A stretch of 29,980 nt of DNA. It comes from Flavobacteriales bacterium MED-G22. GTDB lineage: Bacteria > Bacteroidota > Bacteroidia > Flavobacteriales > Flavobacteriaceae. Both the position numbers and the translations under genes were made by a program. Position 1 is the first letter of the stretch; the number at the start of each line of letters is the position of its first letter. The notes under the pieces were generated by a model that made no database searches, was not told the origin of the DNA, and saw nothing but the letters and a program-made list of their open reading frames with translations. This document shows, piece after piece, positions 1 to 8,406 of this stretch. Where the stretch lies: positions 1-29,980 of the forward strand of contig NTKF01000013.1 of assembly GCA_002457295.1 (NCBI GenBank), in the 5' to 3' direction.

Positions 1-728
1 CAGGTATTCCAGGCACATCTATACACTTGTCTTCTAAATCACGAATTCCATCCAGATCTGAGTCGGGACAACCATTTAGCGAGGGTAATCCAGGAGTATC
101 TGGACAAACATCATCTCTGTTAAGAATTCCATCTCCATCCCTATCTCTATTCTCAAATCTATAGGTTAAACTAGAATAGTGCTGAAAATGCTTTGTCCCA
201 TAAGTTTCACCTGTGTTTCTAAATAACGACCCCACAGTTATTCCCCGCTGTCCTTTCTCACCTAACCAATATTCTATTCCCGCTCCTAAGTTGAAATAGC
301 CTGCCCCAACTTTATCAAAAATGGCATAACCCCCGCCAATTTCAAAATAGGGAGAAACCCTTTTTGTTTTTAAAATTTGACTCCAGTTATATTTGATAAT
401 CCCATCAGCATTATAAAATGGGTCATTTGCACTAGTTGCACCATATTTTGTTATTGTGTTATAGCTTCCTCTGCCACCAAATGAAAACCCTCTGCCTAAA
501 TATTTAGTGACCTGAACCATCAAGGGAACTGAACCAAAATTCCAATAATCTTGAATATTGAAAAAATCTTCAAAAAGACCTCCTTGAGAAGAAACCCCAG
601 TTGGATACACATCAATCACGTTTACTACCAAAGAAATTTGAACAGGATAGTCTTTTGTTTGTGCGAAACAAAAAAAAAGAAATTAAAAAAATGATTATGA
701 GTGAGGTAGGTATATAAGATGATTTCAT
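1..728 (-). CDS. OmpA-family outer-membrane protein, 5' part, with frameshift in signal peptide
   Basis: The gene runs off the left edge, so only the N-terminal part is visible. From the ATG at 726-728 the reading begins MKSSYIPTSLIIIFLISFF, a good signal peptide, but the frame ends at a stop about 20 codons later. Shifting by one base in the A run at 670-678 joins it to a long open frame that begins CFAQTKDYPVQ, so the signal peptide would end at a plausible site before Gln. The mature part looks like an outer-membrane beta-barrel (alternating aromatic strands, a GRGFSFGGRGSY segment). It is followed from about position 145 down to 1 by Asp-rich thrombospondin type 3 repeats (DRDGDGILNRDDVCPDTPG, then DSDLDGIRDLEDKC), as in OmpA-family proteins of Bacteroidota, which usually end in a peptidoglycan-binding OmpA domain; that part lies outside. 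The frame downstream of the run has no start codon of its own. The shift could be a sequencing error, a real mutation or a slippage switch. Confidence 0.8.
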
Positions 729-805
729 TCGTTAAGGTAAAATGGGGTGTCAAAAAATAGAATACATCTAAAATTTCGCACTTAAATATATTATTTTTTT
801 GTAAA

Positions 806-3800
806 CTATCTTAATTCTTCAACTTCTAAACCTTTTTGAGTATAAATTAAAAATTTTCTTACTGTTGAAATACCCATACTTTTCAACCTATCTTCGTAGG
901 CTTCCATTTGAATTTTATCCTCTCTTTTGGGGATTCCGCTTTTGTAATCAATAATCGCAGCATGGTCATTCTTAATAACAACTCTGTCTGGACGCAGGAT
1001 AGGCTTTTGTGGGGCGAGTATTTCCATTTCACAGTATATCGAGTTGGTCGTGTTGAAATAAGGTTTCAACTGAGGGTGAGCAATAATTTGATTCATTAAA
1101 GCTAAATAATGTTCCCTCTCCTTTTTTGAAAGTTCACCCTCATCATAAGAGTCGATTATTTTTTGGGGTATGGCTTGATCTACCTTTTCCATCAACTGAT
1201 GCAATAGGATCCCTCTTGCTATGGCCTTGTTCACCTTGTTTTCTCTATGGTGTTGGGTTACAATTAATTTCTGCTTCCAATTGAGATTAGTATTAATTTC
1301 AAAAGGTATTTTTACCATTTGATCTGCTTTCGAGCCCTCCTGTTTTGAAATACTGCCCCAAGAAAAAAAACTGTCATCATGAACTTCATTTCCTGAGGAT
1401 AAAACATAATTTTTAAATAACAAAGCATAGGTTTTTCGCTCACTGTTTGTGTTTTTCGTAATAATATGAAGGCATTGTTTGGCTCGGGTCAAAGCCACAT
1501 ACAAAACGTTTATCGCATCTGCTTCTTGCGCTTGGCGTTGCCTTTCATAAAAAAGTTGTCCATTGGCTCCAAACTCTTTAATTTTTTTTGAAAATGAAAC
1601 CCAAGCCCAAGGAAGTTTATTGAAGGATATTTCTTTCAAATTATACCAGATGGGGAATGCTGACACTCCATAGAGGTCTTTATCTAGAAAGGGTAAAATA
1701 ACTACAGGAAATTCTAATCCTTTTGCCTTGTGAATAGTCATAATTCGAATAGCATTTTTTTCTTCTGGCTCATTTACCTTTACTGTATCTTCAACTTGAG
1801 TCCAGTGGTCTAGAAATTGTGTTCTATTTCCCCCATGCGTTTTTGTAAATTCAAATACATACTCTAAGAAAAAAAGCATAAAACTATCATCTTTCTCTAA
1901 AAATGGAAAATGAGAAAGACTGTAAAGTATTGATTCATATAGTGATAGGTTTTTAAAGATTTTAAATTGAAAGCTACTTTTACATGCGGCATTTAAAAAT
2001 TCAAAAAATGGTCTGGGTGCCAAATCTAATAAGGGAGCTACAAAAGTGTGGTAATCTTCATTTATTTTTGGCCCATATTGCCAAACATAATCTAAAAGTT
2101 CTTTTTTTAATTGTTTCTCATTTGGGTTAGATACTAACCGTAATAGTTGTATCAAAAAACATACGTTAGCTGCTTCTGAAAGGTAGAGGGTTTCCTCTGA
2201 TTGAAACGGCATACTGTTTTGTAGTAAAATTTTACCAATCGTTTTAGCTTGTTCTCCTGTACGTACTAAAATGGCAATATCTCGGTGTTCAAAGCCCACA
2301 TCGATTGATTCTTCAATTCGCTGAATTGTCCTCAAAGAATAGACTTGATTTTCTTCCTCTTTTTTTAGATTCTGGCTTATAAAAGACAAAGTGACTAATC
2401 CCCCTTTTTTGGAATTTGTTTTTTGATGAGTACTTGTTTTGAAAAGATTTTTAAGTGTACTGGAGGTCAAAACTTCTAATACTGATTTAAAAAAATCATT
2501 GTTGAAATGAATCAGTTTATCATAACTTCGATAATTGGTTTCTAAGGTTTCAATAAGGGGCTCAATTTGAAAAGGAATCTGTTTGTTTAAAAGATTTAAA
2601 AATTGTTGGTTATTCCCTCCTCGCCATCTGTATATTGCCTGTTTTGGGTCACCCACAAGAAAAAGAGTCCCGTTTTGCCCCGTTGATGTTTCACCTTCTA
2701 ATGCATTTCCTATCAAAGGAATTAAATTTTCCCACTGTAAAACTGAAGTATCTTGAAATTCATCAATAAAATAATGATGATATCGCGCACCCAATCGTTC
2801 ATAAATAAAAGGGGCTGGAAGGTCTTGAACAATTTTACTAATTCTATTGTTAAATTGGCCAAGAAGCATTTTCTGCTGTTCAAACTGCAAGGTGTTTAGA
2901 CGTTTCCCCATTTCACGCAGAAGTGACATTGGAGTCCATTGCTTTAAAATAGAACGACAAAGTAACCAACGGCCAACAGAAATTCTAGTAAGCAAATAGA
3001 ACTCAAGTAATAAAGGCCTTAATTCTTCAATTTCATTTACAATTGCGCTAGAAGTGGTCTTTTTATAAAGCGGCTTTTCACCTTTTAAAGCCAATTCTAA
3101 TTGATTATTAAAGCGGCCTTCAAAATGCTTATTTTCTAAATGCTCGAAATGGGTATAGAGTACTTTTTTGTAAAAATCATCAGGAGTTAAATTTTTCTCT
3201 TTTATTTTTTGAAGTATGTGTTTTGCATCGCTTACAATCTCATTTTCAATTTTAGATAAGTTTGCCTGAAAATGGCTCTTTAAATTGATCCATGTTGGAT
3301 CATCAAGTTTTTGTAATTCTTCAACAGCAAAACGATCATTTTCTTTCAGAAGACTCTGGGCCATGTCATATAGCTCTTTTTCAATATCCCAACTTTGTTG
3401 TTGAGAGATTTTAAATTGACTAAAGCCTAAAAGTGTTTGGGTCAATTGTGCATTAGTTCCAATCTCATCAAAAAGATTTTGTAACATCTTTAAAAGCAGT
3501 TCGTCCTTTTCTAGCACTACTTCAAAATGATGCGGCAATTTCAAGTCTTTTGAAAAGGTTCGAACAATGCTATAGGTCAGTCTATCGAGGGTAATGATAT
3601 CAAAGCGTCCATACTCTTTGAAAATTTTTCTTAAAAGAAGAGCACTTTTATGCTGTAATTGTTTTTTATCAAAAGGCAATTCATTTAGAAGAGCTTCACA
3701 CATAGCTGCTTCACTGTCAGGTTCAAAAGCCATAGCCCAGAGCATTTCTAGAATCCTTCCTTTCATTTCAGCTACAGCTTTGTTTGTAAATGTGAGAGCC

Positions 3801-3925
3801 AAAATATGTTGAAAAATAGTGGGTTTATCAGAAGAGAGAATCAGTAGAAGATACTCTTTCACTAAAGCAAAAGTTTTTCCTGCTCCAGCCGAGGCGTTTA
3901 GAATTTTAAACGAATGGGTTGACAT
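806..3925 (-). CDS. UvrD/RecB-like (AddA-type) helicase-nuclease
   Basis: Superfamily 1 DNA helicase fused to a RecB-family nuclease, expected to process double-strand breaks for recombination. Visible motifs in order: Walker A ASAGAGKT at residues 11-18; motif Ia region LTFTNKAVAEMK; Walker B IDEFQDTS near residue 388; motif III GDPKQAIYRWRGG; motif IV ETNYRS; motif V MTIHKAKGLEFPVV; motif VI YVALTRAKQ. The C-terminus carries a PD-(D/E)XK nuclease site: RPDRVV (Asp980), IIDYKSG (Asp993, Lys995) and QMEAY (1006-1010). The 1039-residue length suits Bacteroidota AddA-like proteins. No AddB-like partner lies in the window. The gene is divergent from sod, and the OmpA-family gene follows 77 bp downstream on the same strand. 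A TACATTTA box (one mismatch to TAnnTTTG) lies about 20 bp before the start. Confidence 0.9.
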   Translation of the reverse strand: MSTHSFKILNASAGAGKTFALVKEYLLLILSSDKPTIFQHILALTFTNKAVAEMKGRILEMLWAMAFEPDSEAAMCEALLNELPFDKKQLQHKSALLLRKIFKEYGRFDIITLDRLTYSIVRTFSKDLKLPHHFEVVLEKDELLLKMLQNLFDEIGTNAQLTQTLLGFSQFKISQQQSWDIEKELYDMAQSLLKENDRFAVEELQKLDDPTWINLKSHFQANLSKIENEIVSDAKHILQKIKEKNLTPDDFYKKVLYTHFEHLENKHFEGRFNNQLELALKGEKPLYKKTTSSAIVNEIEELRPLLLEFYLLTRISVGRWLLCRSILKQWTPMSLLREMGKRLNTLQFEQQKMLLGQFNNRISKIVQDLPAPFIYERLGARYHHYFIDEFQDTSVLQWENLIPLIGNALEGETSTGQNGTLFLVGDPKQAIYRWRGGNNQQFLNLLNKQIPFQIEPLIETLETNYRSYDKLIHFNNDFFKSVLEVLTSSTLKNLFKTSTHQKTNSKKGGLVTLSFISQNLKKEEENQVYSLRTIQRIEESIDVGFEHRDIAILVRTGEQAKTIGKILLQNSMPFQSEETLYLSEAANVCFLIQLLRLVSNPNEKQLKKELLDYVWQYGPKINEDYHTFVAPLLDLAPRPFFEFLNAACKSSFQFKIFKNLSLYESILYSLSHFPFLEKDDSFMLFFLEYVFEFTKTHGGNRTQFLDHWTQVEDTVKVNEPEEKNAIRIMTIHKAKGLEFPVVILPFLDKDLYGVSAFPIWYNLKEISFNKLPWAWVSFSKKIKEFGANGQLFYERQRQAQEADAINVLYVALTRAKQCLHIITKNTNSERKTYALLFKNYVLSSGNEVHDDSFFSWGSISKQEGSKADQMVKIPFEINTNLNWKQKLIVTQHHRENKVNKAIARGILLHQLMEKVDQAIPQKIIDSYDEGELSKKEREHYLALMNQIIAHPQLKPYFNTTNSIYCEMEILAPQKPILRPDRVVIKNDHAAIIDYKSGIPKREDKIQMEAYEDRLKSMGISTVRKFLIYTQKGLEVEELR

Positions 3926-3990
3926 CTATTTTCTATTCCTTTAAATGTAAGAGTTTTGTTAAGTTTCTATAGAATTGAAAAAAGAAATTT

Positions 3991-3998
3991 TACATTTG
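3991..3998 (+). promoter_or_regulatory. Predicted -7 promoter box of sod
   Basis: TACATTTG is an exact match to the Bacteroidota -7 consensus TAnnTTTG and ends 21 bp before the ATG at 4020. No TTG -33 element sits at the expected spacing. The box lies downstream of the in-frame TTG at 3975, which argues that translation starts at 4020. Confidence 0.5.
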
Positions 3999-4019
3999 TT
4001 TGTAACTAAAAAAAAAATT

Positions 4020-4628
4020 ATGGCATTTGAACTACCAACTTTAAAATATCCCTATGATGCGCTTGAACCCCATATAGATGCACGTACAATGGAAATCCAT
4101 CACAGCAAACACCACAATGGTTATACCAATAACTTGAATAGTGCTATTGCAGGTTCAGCGTTAGAAAGAAAAACGATAGAAGATATTCTTTCAAACTTAG
4201 ATATGGATCAAAAAGCAGTAAGAAACAACGGAGGAGGATATTACAATCATTCATTATTTTGGAGTATTTTATCTCCCAAGGGCGGAGGTACACCCAATGG
4301 AGACCTAGCTTCTGCGATTGACAGCGCATTTGGATCTTATGAGGCATTTAAAGAAGCTTTCTCGAAAGCTGCTGCCACTCAATTTGGATCAGGCTGGGCC
4401 TGGCTATGCGTTCTCAAAGGAGGTGCTGTTGAAGTTTGTGCTACTGCCAATCAAGACAACCCAATTATGCCTGGAATCGGATGTGAGGGCACTCCTATTT
4501 TAGGTCTAGATGTGTGGGAACACGCTTACTATTTGAATTATCAAAATAGAAGACCTGAATACATCAATGCCTTTTTCAATATTATTGACTGGGAGAAGGT
4601 TGCTGCGCGCTACGCCAAGCACCAATAA
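4020..4628 (+). CDS. sodA: Superoxide dismutase, Fe/Mn family (Mn-type residues)
   Basis: Converts superoxide to hydrogen peroxide and oxygen, probably in the cytoplasm since no signal peptide is seen. The start is set at the ATG at 4020 ([20 protein letters not shown], 202 residues, usual family length). An upstream in-frame TTG at 3975 would add a poorly conserved lysine-rich extension and lies before the promoter box. Metal ligands are visible: His27 in MEIHHSKHH, His77 in YYNHSLFW, Asp164 and His168 in the signature DVWEHAYY. Gly73, four residues before His77, and Gln145 in ANQDNP resemble the manganese rather than the iron form, although this family can be cambialistic. The gene stands alone, divergent from the helicase-nuclease, and is followed by an intrinsic terminator. 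Confidence 0.95.
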   Translation: MAFELPTLKYPYDALEPHIDARTMEIHHSKHHNGYTNNLNSAIAGSALERKTIEDILSNLDMDQKAVRNNGGGYYNHSLFWSILSPKGGGTPNGDLASAIDSAFGSYEAFKEAFSKAAATQFGSGWAWLCVLKGGAVEVCATANQDNPIMPGIGCEGTPILGLDVWEHAYYLNYQNRRPEYINAFFNIIDWEKVAARYAKHQ

Positions 4629-4650
4629 AAAGTAATGATGACATACAAAT

Positions 4651-4677
4651 AAAAAAGGGCCATATGGTCCTTTTTTT
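4651..4677 (+). terminator. Intrinsic terminator after sod
   Basis: An A6-GGG-CCATATGG-TCC-T7 dyad begins 22 bp after the sod stop. The A and T runs pair on both sides of a short GC-rich stem and the hairpin is followed by a T run, so it could work in both directions. Confidence 0.75.
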
Positions 4678-4685
4678 ATTTTCAG

Positions 4686-4761
4686 AAAAATAAAAAGGGG
4701 GAATAAATTCCCCCTTTTTGCCCCAAATCTTACCATGAACTTAACCTACTTATGTTCTGGT
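4686..4761 (-). repeat. 76-bp direct repeat, copy 1, with two hairpins
   Basis: Identical over 76 bp to 4858-4933. Read on the minus strand it starts with an imperfect hairpin: CCA and GAAC pair with GUUC and UGG around one bulged A, leaving the loop AUAAGUAGGUUAA. A linker follows, then a strong A5G5-type stem with T-rich tail (TTTTTATTTTT). It therefore has the form of a short structured RNA ending in an intrinsic terminator. The stem can also terminate plus-strand transcription. I cannot assign it to a known RNA family. Confidence 0.7.
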
Positions 4762-4857
4762 TTGATAAAACTAGAGCAATCTATCACTTGTAAAAGAATA
4801 AATCGTTTAAGTGATACTTAATGGGTTAAAGTGAGAATGCCTGTTTGAGTAGGTGTT

Positions 4858-4933
4858 AAAAATAAAAAGGGGGAATAAATTCCCCCTTTTTGCCCCAAAT
4901 CTTACCATGAACTTAACCTACTTATGTTCTGGT
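4858..4933 (-). repeat. 76-bp direct repeat, copy 2; probable terminator of the purN-purF operon
   Basis: Second exact copy of the 76-bp element, offset by 172 bp from copy 1. It is the copy nearest the purF stop codon (73 bp away) on the strand transcribed from purF, so its GGGGG/CCCCC stem plus T tract probably ends that operon. Its first hairpin would then be a 3' UTR structure. Copy 1 would be a backup, a duplication product or an independent unit. Confidence 0.7.
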
Positions 4934-5005
4934 GATGTAAATGTCTAATAGTTATTAACTGTGGTTTTACTTTGTCGACTAAAAGTATATTATATCGTTA
5001 AAGTG

Positions 5006-6904
5006 TCAGTAGGCTCGCACAGATTTTCCTTCGTAAAAGTTCATAAATGCGCGGTTAACCACACGATGTCCTCCTGGGGTCGGATAATCTCCAGAAAAAT
5101 ACCAATCGCCCAAATTTTTAGGACAAGCTTTATGAAGGTCTTCGATCTTTTGGAAAAGGACCTCGACCTCTGCTATAATTCCTTCTGACTTTAATATCTG
5201 GCCAATCTTTTTTGAAATCACATCATCTGTGAAGGGAGCATAAATTTCTTTGACATGGTTTGGTGGTGTCTCTTCTTGTGAGTCAAAACTAGCTACGCAT
5301 TTTTGATAGATGTTATTTATTACATCATTATAGGTCTCTTGCTCCCGATGCAAAGCCATAGCCGCTTTAAAGGCAATAAATTCTTCTAACCTAGCCATAT
5401 CTATTCCATAACAATCAGGATAACGAATTTGGGGTGCGCTAGAGACCACCACAATTTTTTTAGGTCCTAAGCGATCTAACATTTTTAAAATACTTTTTTG
5501 AAGGGTTGTTCCCCGCACAATACTATCATCTATCACTACTAGATTATCCGAAGGCTTAACTACTCCATAAGTCACATCATAGACATGCGCAACAAGGTCA
5601 TCTCTATTGCTATCTTCTGTGATAAATGTTCTAAGCTTAGCATCTTTGATGGCGATCTTCTCAATTCTAGGCCTCAACCAAAGCAATTCTTCTACCTTGG
5701 CATTAGCTTCTTTTGATTTATTTTTTAACTCTTTAGCCATGGCTTTACTCAAATAATCTTGAACAGCTCCTATCATACCATAAAAAGAGGTTTCTGCAGT
5801 GTTAGGGATAAATGAAAAAACGGTGTTTTTTAAATCCCCGTTAATTGATCTAAAAACTTCAGGAAAAAGAAGACTGCCAAGCTTTTTTCGTTCCTTATAA
5901 ATTTCCGAATCTCCCCCACGTGAAAAGTAAATTCGTTCAAAAGAACACGCTTTAAGTTCTCTTGGTTCAATAATTTTTTTGATTTTAGAAAAACCATTTT
6001 TTTTAATAATCAAGGCGTGTCCAGGCATCAGTTCTTTGACGTCTTCTAGGTTGGCATTAAAAACAGTCTGAATAACAGGGCGCTCAGAAGTGACCACAAC
6101 TATTTCATCATCTTCATAATAATAGGTTGGTCTAATTCCATTTGGATCTCTTAAAACAAAAGCGTCTCCATGTCCCAAAAGACCTGCCATAGCATATCCT
6201 CCGTCCCAATTTTTAGAAGCTTTACGCAAAACTTTAGATACTTTCAAACGTTCCGCAATGATAGGTGATGCTTCAGCTTTAGAAACACCTTCTGTTTTGA
6301 GTGTTTTATAAATCTTCCTTACGGCGTCGTCAAGAAAATGACCAATTTTTTCCATCACCGTAATAGTATCCGCTCGCTCCTTTGGGTGCTGACCAAGCGC
6401 AATTAAGTTTGAAAACAATTCGTTGACATTTGTCATATTAAAGTTTCCCGCCACGATAAGATTTCGATGCATCCAATTGTTTTGTCTTAAAAAGGGATGT
6501 ACACTTTCAATGCTATTAATACCAAAAGTGCCATAACGGACATGCCCTAACATTAACTCTCCCAAATAGGGGACTGCACGTTTTAAGCTCTCTGGATCAT
6601 AAAGAAGTTCGGGTTTTTCTTTGAGGGTTTCTGAAATCCTATCATTGATCGTTGAAAATATATCTTGAATGGGTTGCTGCTCGGCAGATCGAACACGACT
6701 AATATAACGTTGCCCCGGATCCATATTAAACTTAATACTTGCAAACCCAGCACCGTCCTGCCCTCTATTATGTTGCTTTTCCATCAACAAATACATTTTG
6801 TTGATTCCATAAAGTGAACTGCCATATTTTTCTTTGTAGAAAGAAAGTGGCTGCTTTAGTCTTAAAAGCGCAATTCCACATTCGTGTTTAATGGCGTCAC
6901 TCAT
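5006..6904 (-). CDS. purF: Amidophosphoribosyltransferase (PurF family), long variant
   Basis: Predicted to catalyse the first step of purine synthesis, PRPP plus glutamine to phosphoribosylamine. It has an N-terminal glutamine amidotransferase domain: Cys9 after a short propeptide (MSDAIKHE) as nucleophile, RGQDGAG at 47-53, then GHVRYGT and GNFNMTN. A phosphoribosyltransferase domain follows, with the PRPP loop VVIDDSIVRGTT around residue 455. At 632 residues it is longer than common PurF (about 470-510). Extra segments lie between RGQDGAG and GHVRYGT and before the PRPP loop. The C-terminus has GDYPTPGG. It is the last gene of a minus-strand run with purN, rnhA and the PfkB kinase, only 9 bp after the kinase. 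A canonical PurF may exist elsewhere in the genome, in which case this could be a divergent paralogue. Confidence 0.85.
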   Translation of the reverse strand: MSDAIKHECGIALLRLKQPLSFYKEKYGSSLYGINKMYLLMEKQHNRGQDGAGFASIKFNMDPGQRYISRVRSAEQQPIQDIFSTINDRISETLKEKPELLYDPESLKRAVPYLGELMLGHVRYGTFGINSIESVHPFLRQNNWMHRNLIVAGNFNMTNVNELFSNLIALGQHPKERADTITVMEKIGHFLDDAVRKIYKTLKTEGVSKAEASPIIAERLKVSKVLRKASKNWDGGYAMAGLLGHGDAFVLRDPNGIRPTYYYEDDEIVVVTSERPVIQTVFNANLEDVKELMPGHALIIKKNGFSKIKKIIEPRELKACSFERIYFSRGGDSEIYKERKKLGSLLFPEVFRSINGDLKNTVFSFIPNTAETSFYGMIGAVQDYLSKAMAKELKNKSKEANAKVEELLWLRPRIEKIAIKDAKLRTFITEDSNRDDLVAHVYDVTYGVVKPSDNLVVIDDSIVRGTTLQKSILKMLDRLGPKKIVVVSSAPQIRYPDCYGIDMARLEEFIAFKAAMALHREQETYNDVINNIYQKCVASFDSQEETPPNHVKEIYAPFTDDVISKKIGQILKSEGIIAEVEVLFQKIEDLHKACPKNLGDWYFSGDYPTPGGHRVVNRAFMNFYEGKSVRAY

Positions 6905-6913
6905 TAAGCTAAT

Positions 6914-7843
6914 TTAAGGCAATTCAATTTCATATTCTGTTAAATTCTTAAACGTTCTGATTCTACGGATAAGGTCAGGTGTTTCTAGGGCTTGTAGACT
7001 TTTAACTCCAAATTGCTCTACTGTTATTGAAGCCAAAGCTGACCCGTAGATCAGTGCTGTTTTCATAGTATGATAATCAAATTGTTGCTGCTGTGCTAAA
7101 AAACCTACTATACCCCCGATAAATGAATCTCCAGCCCCTGTGGGGTCAAAAACTTCTTCTAGAGGAAGTGCTGGGGCACAAAAAACCTCGTTTTTATAAA
7201 ACAATAATGCGCCATGCTCTCCTTTTTTGATAATGACAAATTCAGGGCCCATTTTTTGAATTTTTTGAGCTGCTTTAACCAATGAGTGGCAATTTGTTAG
7301 CATTCTTGCTTCTTCATCATTGATGGATATAACATTCGTTTTTGAAATTATTTCATCTAGGTCTTCACGAAAATCCGCTATCCAATAGTTCATTGTGTCT
7401 AGAAGAACCACTTCTGGTTTGGTTGGCATCTGCTCGAGAATCTCTAATTGCAATGCAGGATGTAAATTTCCTAGCATTAAGAATGAGGCGTCTTTAAAAT
7501 TTTCAGGGACAACCGGGTTAAATTTTTCAATAACGTTTAGTTGTGTGTCTAATGTTGTTCTTGTATTCAGGTCATTATGATAGCGCCCGCTCCAAAAAAA
7601 AGTTTTTTCAGTAGGATGCAACTCAACACCGCTGAGATCAATTTCTTTTTGAATTAACATGTCTAAGTATTGTTTCTCAAAATCATTCCCAACAATTGAG
7701 ACCAAACCACATCTATTATCAAAATGTGTTGTAGACAATCCTATATAGGTTGCACACCCACCTAAAATTTTACCAGATTTGTCAAAAGGAGTTTCAATGG
7801 CATCATAGGCAATAGTTCCTAAGACCAAAATTTTGTTATTCAT
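6914..7843 (-). CDS. PfkB-family sugar or nucleoside kinase, substrate unknown
   Basis: Ribokinase-like fold kinase, 309 residues, expected to phosphorylate a sugar or nucleoside with ATP. The N-terminal GG substrate motif (GGCATYIGLS from residue 28) and the C-terminal PfkB signature DPTGAGDSFIGG are clear, with Asp239 as the catalytic base. The start is fixed because MNNKILVLGT is the first strand of the fold. The position between rnhA/purN and purF suggests a purine, nucleoside or ribose link, but the sequence alone does not name the substrate. A TATTTTTG box ends four bases before the ATG, so this gene may have its own promoter and a leaderless mRNA in addition to operon transcription. 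Confidence 0.85.
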   Translation of the reverse strand: MNNKILVLGTIAYDAIETPFDKSGKILGGCATYIGLSTTHFDNRCGLVSIVGNDFEKQYLDMLIQKEIDLSGVELHPTEKTFFWSGRYHNDLNTRTTLDTQLNVIEKFNPVVPENFKDASFLMLGNLHPALQLEILEQMPTKPEVVLLDTMNYWIADFREDLDEIISKTNVISINDEEARMLTNCHSLVKAAQKIQKMGPEFVIIKKGEHGALLFYKNEVFCAPALPLEEVFDPTGAGDSFIGGIVGFLAQQQQFDYHTMKTALIYGSALASITVEQFGVKSLQALETPDLIRRIRTFKNLTEYEIELP

Positions 7844-7847
7844 GGTG

Positions 7848-7855
7848 CAAAAATA
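7848..7855 (-). promoter_or_regulatory. Predicted -7 box four bases before the PfkB kinase ATG
   Basis: On the minus strand TATTTTTG matches TAnnTTTG exactly and is followed by CACC and the ATG. A transcript from it would begin at or next to the start codon. No TTG -33 element is seen at the usual distance. Confidence 0.35.
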
Positions 7856-7920
7856 ATAAACCTTTTTGGGGTTCTACTCACTTTCAAAACTTATTCTTTA
7901 AAAGAAATCCACAGTTCATT

Positions 7921-8406
7921 TCAGAGGGGATGTTGCTTTTCTTGTGCTTCATAATAGCTGTCTTCTAGAAGTCCCTTTTTCTTTTTATATGCTGCCACAG
8001 CCATTTGGTCACAACGTTCATTTTGAGGATGCTTACTGTGGCCTTTGACCCACTGAAAATGAACTTTATGTTTTCTGTATATTTTTAAAAACCGTTTCCA
8101 TAAATCTGGATTTTTTTTGTCCTTGAAATACTTTTTTTCCCAATTGAAAACCCACCCTTTGTTGACTGAGTCAATCACATATTTGGAATCTGAATATACT
8201 ACCACAGTCATGGGCTGTTTCTTTAAAAGTTCTAATCCTACTATGACGGCTAATAATTCCATTCTGTTGTTGGTCGTTCGCCTGAACCCTTGAGACCACT
8301 CTTTAACATAGTTTTGACCTTCCCATACCAATATGATACCAAAACCACCGGGGCCCGGATTTCCGCTTGCTGCTCCATCTGTATAAAGAAAAATATTATT
8401 TTTCAT
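7921..8406 (-). CDS. rnhA: Ribonuclease HI
   Basis: Cleaves RNA in RNA-DNA hybrids. The 161-residue protein shows the full active site: Asp10 in LYTDGAASGNPGPGG, Glu50 in NRMELLA, Asp73 in VYSDSKYV and Asp133 in ERCDQMA, with His123 in WVKGHS. The basic segment after VNKGW (NWEKKYFKDKKNPDLW) is the substrate-binding handle typical of bacterial RNase HI. The start overlaps the 3' end of purN by 11 bp, which suggests translational coupling. A 77-bp gap follows before the kinase gene. Confidence 0.95.
   Translation of the reverse strand: MKNNIFLYTDGAASGNPGPGGFGIILVWEGQNYVKEWSQGFRRTTNNRMELLAVIVGLELLKKQPMTVVVYSDSKYVIDSVNKGWVFNWEKKYFKDKKNPDLWKRFLKIYRKHKVHFQWVKGHSKHPQNERCDQMAVAAYKKKKGLLEDSYYEAQEKQHPL

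Larger units (their letters stand above)
4629..5005. other. Gene-free stretch between convergent sod and purF
   Basis: 377 bp without a convincing gene; the short frames here run through hairpins. In order it holds the sod terminator (4651-4677), repeat copy 1 (4686-4761), an inverted repeat with arms TATCACTT at 4782-4789 and AAGTGATA at 4809-4816, repeat copy 2 (4858-4933), and about 70 bp with no visible structure. Because the flanking genes converge, terminators for both are expected here. The duplication is the unexpected part. Confidence 0.8.

Noticed and set aside
3975..4019. Extended TTG start for superoxide dismutase.
   Set aside because: The extension is lysine-rich, unlike the family, and the predicted -7 box lies downstream of it.
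4506..4736. Minus-strand frame of 76 codons beginning in repeat copy 1.
   Set aside because: It runs through two terminator hairpins and into sod on the opposite strand; its beginning is the repeat itself and nothing suggests a real protein.
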